Notes under the pieces: generated by a model | Databases searched by the model: none | Told to the model about the DNA's origin: nothing | Seen by the model: the letters and a program-made list of their open reading frames with translations, nothing else | Program-made: the position numbers and the translations under genes | Origin: Pirellulaceae bacterium | Lineage (GTDB): Bacteria; Planctomycetota; Planctomycetia; Pirellulales; Pirellulaceae | Assembly: GCA_020846515.1 (NCBI GenBank) | Contig: JADLDX010000917.1 | Location: 1 to 9,352 of the forward strand | Direction: 5' to 3' | DNA length: 9,352 nucleotides | Part shown: positions 6,451 to 9,352 of the stretch, piece by piece | Numbering within the stretch: the first letter of the stretch is position 1 | How the letters are laid out: the number at the start of each line of letters is the position of its first letter

Positions 6451-9352
6451 ATGACGCGAATCGATTCCAACCCAGACGATGCCACGACCTTTGTTAGAGC
6501 TAGCCATGCGATCGATTTGAATCTGCCGGCCGCAGCTAGCCTGGATATGAATTCAGCCCGACAAGCCATTCGTCGCGAGCTGCGTGATTCGGCCAAGTGG
6601 AAACGACTGCGTATTCGACAAGTCAAGCAGGCCTCTGAATCCGCCCAAGGCACCATCTATGAACTCCAAGTCGGACACGCGGTCGAGTTCGATTGGACTT
6701 GGGAAGGGGCAGTGGCCTTCAGACCCTTGCTCTTGACAGAGTTCGAGTCATCTCAAGCCACACGCTTCACCAACGGCTCACTCGATCCGGCGATCGATGA
6801 TTCGATTCTCTGGTCTGGCGAAGTCTTGGAAGTGGACGAGGCCACCGGTCGTATCTTTGTCATCGTGACAGCCCCCGAACATCCGCCCACTCGCGGATCA
6901 TTTTATGTACGTCCTTTCGAGTTCTTATCCTTTTTGGACGCAGTCTATAACGAGCCGGCCTTCGAGCCCATGCGGAAGTTGCTGCCACCACGGTTGGCAG
7001 CCAGCCTAGGTGGCATCCATCCCGAGGTGCTGACCAGTGATCATGCCGAGCCCAGCGATCATTCAGAGCCAGTTGGTCTGCCAGAGTTGCAAACTTGGTG
7101 GCGTAAATCATGGAGCATCTTGTGGGGACCACCCGGCACCGGAAAGACGTACACGACCGGCCAACAAGTCGCCGCCGTCCTGGCTGATCCCACCGAACGT
7201 ATTCTGATTTTATCCAGCACCAATCGAGCCACCGATGCAGTAGCCACCGCGATCGGCCACAGCATCAAACACCAGCCTGTCAGCAACCATGGCGACGCGC
7301 TTCAGAGCCTGTCAGCCGTCCGGCGGATTGGCAAAGGGGCTTCGTATCGACGCTTTGACCAAGCCGGTCTAACCGATTTACTTCAAGGCACTGAGACAGA
7401 GTTCCTATCACGCATCGAAAACCTGGCCCACGATTTAGCTCGATCAGCAGACTCGGTGAAGAAGGCTGTCATTCGCCAGCAAATCAAAGCTACACGCGGT
7501 CAGATGCAGGATGCGGCCAAACGCAATTTTCTGGATGCCCGTGTGCGCGTGGTCATCGGCACAGCCTTTATGGCCACCAGTTTTTTGAATCGGCAAGAAG
7601 TTCGAGAAGACTTGGAATTAGAACGAGCACCGTTCACTACAGTAATCATTGACGAAGCCGGACTGATGTCCAGGGTGATCATCGCGGCGCTGTCGCTGCT
7701 GGCCAGTCGACGCGTCATCCTGGTCGGAGACTCGAAGCAATTGGCGCCGATCAGTCGTATCAGTCGCATTCTGGAACCTGGGCAAGGCAACTGGTTAGCG
7801 CGGAGCGGTCTGGGACACTTGGATAAGATCCACGAGCATCCAACGGGCGTGCATGTCCTCTCCCGTCAGTACCGTATGCACCCCGATGTATGTCAGGTGG
7901 TATCGGCCTTTCAATACGATGGCCAATTGTCGACGGCACCGGAAGTTGTACAGCGTCCGTCCCCCCTGCCCCGCCTGTTTCAGAATCAACCGCGGGCCAT
8001 GTGGTACATCCTGGATGAAGAGACCCACGATTTACCCACCATTCGCGCCGATCGCGGACCTGGTAATCGAAGTTGGGTTCGCCCAATAACCTTGGATATC
8101 CTGCGGCGACTGTTCAGCGACTCAAGCCTCGCCAAAACCAAAGGGCTATTCATCTCGCCCTTCAACGCCCAGGCCAAATTGGTGCATACTTTTTTCGCGT
8201 CGGCCGATATCAAGTCATGGATGTCGTCGACCGTTCACAGTCAACAAGGTTCAGAAGCTGACATCGTCATCTTCGATACGGTCAATGCCGGCAGTTACGG
8301 TTGGGCATACGATGATTGGAAGCGATTGATTAACGTGGGACTCAGTCGCGCACGCGAAGCCATCCTGCTGCTGGCTAGTCGCGCCGAAATGGAAGAACCG
8401 TATTTGCGTCCCCTGCTCCAGTACATGGCGCCGCGCGTGCTCCGCCAACAAGGATCTCAACTGCACTGGCAACCCGTCTCGGCTCAAACTCGTTTTCGAT
8501 TGCCCCAAGTGCGCGAGTCGAGCGCCGAATATGTAGTTGGTCATCAACTATCCCAGCGCAAACAGTTGGAGCCAGTTCTATCCCATGAGCAGCAGCGATT
8601 GTGTGGTCTTAAGCTGGATGGCAAACCCAGACTGGTACGTGGCGTAGCTGGTAGCGGCAAGACAGTCGTGTTGGCGCATTGGTTGATGCAAACGATTCAA
8701 CGGATGGCGCGCGAAGCGGATGTACGTATCTGGGCTGTCTTTGCAAATCGATCGCTACAAACTTTGATCGGTGATTCCATTGAGTCTGCCTGGCGACAGG
8801 CAACGGGCGGTAAATCGTTTCCTTGGCATCGCGTGGAATTGCATCATGTACGCGAGATACTGTCGGTCATGTTGCCCGAGGCTGGTCTATCGATTGACGA
8901 TTACCAGTTTGATTACGATGAAGCCGCCAAGGCTTACTTGAGTCGCCGGTCGCACCAGGATATTACGCCGCGTTGTCATGCCATGTTTGTCGATGAAGCG
9001 CAGGATATGGGTGCGCACACGTTGAAACTATTAGCGGCTATCGTTTGGCAGTCCGAGACGACGGATGAGAATAGCCGGGCGATTAACATTTTTTACGACA
9101 ACGCACAGAACATCTACGGCCGACCGACGCCCAAGTGGTCCGACTTGGGGCTGGACATGCGCGGCCGATCGTCGGTGATGAAGGAGAGCTTTCGCAGCAC
9201 GCGTCCCATTACGGAACTGGCCCTGAACGTACTCTATCGTTTGCAACCGCCCCACTCCAACCCAGATCACAAGGAACTCGTCGCTCGCGGCTTGATCGAG
9301 CGCGAACCGCAATCGGCTATCGAGTGGTGGCGTGTACGCTTCAACCAAGTCG
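6451..9352 (+). CDS. Dual-motor SF1 helicase: Upf1/DNA2-like plus UvrD-like, 3' end missing
   Basis: The frame is open from the ATG at 6451 to the window edge, at least 967 residues without a stop. Residues 1-210 show no domain I recognise. The first motor covers about 211-650 and has Upf1/DNA2-like SF1 motifs: Walker A GPPGTGKT (226-233, Lys232), motif II IIDEAG (Asp401), motif III GDSKQLAP (426 on), motif IV-like RQYRMHP (472 on), motif V TVHSQQGSEAD (594 on), and motif VI NVGLSRARE (Arg near 633-635). A second, UvrD-like motor begins about 700: Walker A GVAGSGKT (731-738, Lys737), motif II FVDEAQDMG (Asp848), a motif III-like FYDNAQNIYG, and ESFRST (912 on). It resembles the helicase part of NERD-UvrD proteins, but no NERD domain is seen. 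Both motors look catalytically intact. It should unwind or translocate on DNA or RNA. No clear Shine-Dalgarno is present, so translation may be coupled to the ArsR gene. The substrate and pathway are unknown. Confidence 0.9.
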   Translation, partial: MTRIDSNPDDATTFVRASHAIDLNLPAAASLDMNSARQAIRRELRDSAKWKRLRIRQVKQASESAQGTIYELQVGHAVEFDWTWEGAVAFRPLLLTEFESSQATRFTNGSLDPAIDDSILWSGEVLEVDEATGRIFVIVTAPEHPPTRGSFYVRPFEFLSFLDAVYNEPAFEPMRKLLPPRLAASLGGIHPEVLTSDHAEPSDHSEPVGLPELQTWWRKSWSILWGPPGTGKTYTTGQQVAAVLADPTERILILSSTNRATDAVATAIGHSIKHQPVSNHGDALQSLSAVRRIGKGASYRRFDQAGLTDLLQGTETEFLSRIENLAHDLARSADSVKKAVIRQQIKATRGQMQDAAKRNFLDARVRVVIGTAFMATSFLNRQEVREDLELERAPFTTVIIDEAGLMSRVIIAALSLLASRRVILVGDSKQLAPISRISRILEPGQGNWLARSGLGHLDKIHEHPTGVHVLSRQYRMHPDVCQVVSAFQYDGQLSTAPEVVQRPSPLPRLFQNQPRAMWYILDEETHDLPTIRADRGPGNRSWVRPITLDILRRLFSDSSLAKTKGLFISPFNAQAKLVHTFFASADIKSWMSSTVHSQQGSEADIVIFDTVNAGSYGWAYDDWKRLINVGLSRAREAILLLASRAEMEEPYLRPLLQYMAPRVLRQQGSQLHWQPVSAQTRFRLPQVRESSAEYVVGHQLSQRKQLEPVLSHEQQRLCGLKLDGKPRLVRGVAGSGKTVVLAHWLMQTIQRMAREADVRIWAVFANRSLQTLIGDSIESAWRQATGGKSFPWHRVELHHVREILSVMLPEAGLSIDDYQFDYDEAAKAYLSRRSHQDITPRCHAMFVDEAQDMGAHTLKLLAAIVWQSETTDENSRAINIFYDNAQNIYGRPTPKWSDLGLDMRGRSSVMKESFRSTRPITELALNVLYRLQPPHSNPDHKELVARGLIEREPQSAIEWWRVRFNQV

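Noticed and set aside
7760..8086. Antisense open frames of 77-108 codons within the helicase
   Set aside because: The opposite strand carries conserved helicase motifs in a continuous frame; these are shadows.

Overview
The window looks like chromosomal DNA from a planctomycete, probably a Pirellulaceae-type bacterium related to Rhodopirellula or Blastopirellula. This rests on gene families rather than any marker gene. There is a DUF1559 protein with the C-terminal H-x9-DG signature, a small Cys-anchored lipoprotein behind it, a divergent ECF sigma factor next to a membrane Ser/Thr kinase with a long WD40 tail, and short palindromic intergenic repeats. All supported genes are on the + strand. 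No tRNA, rRNA, CRISPR array or transposase gene was seen.

Layout. Positions 2-709 are the 3' part of a DUF1559 gene cut by the left edge. It is followed after 22 bp by a small lipoprotein gene with a transthyretin/carboxypeptidase-regulatory-like fold (732-1091). A 545-bp gene-free stretch (1092-1636) holds several inverted repeats, a terminator-like hairpin and a candidate sigma-70-type promoter. Next come an ECF sigma factor (1637-2245) and a Hanks-type kinase of about 1150 residues (2407-5859). The kinase has an intact catalytic domain, one membrane helix, a coiled coil and a large WD40 beta-propeller region. Two copies of a palindromic repeat in opposite orientation (2286-2363 and 5952-6009) bracket exactly the kinase gene. 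An ArsR-family repressor (6059-6427) follows. Then, after 23 bp, comes a very large helicase gene (6451 to beyond 9352) that encodes two different superfamily 1 motors in one chain: an Upf1/DNA2-like helicase and then a UvrD-like one. The helicase runs off the right edge.

How the parts may work together. The sigma factor and kinase form the ECF-kinase pairing known from planctomycetes: the kinase would sense something through its propellers or membrane segment and control the sigma factor, probably by phosphorylation (inference). The DUF1559 protein and lipoprotein look like an envelope or surface pair. The ArsR regulator and the dual-motor helicase probably share a transcript, which would place a nucleic-acid remodelling or defence-like enzyme under a small repressor (inference). 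The two most interesting items are the dual helicase and the inverted repeat pair around the kinase.
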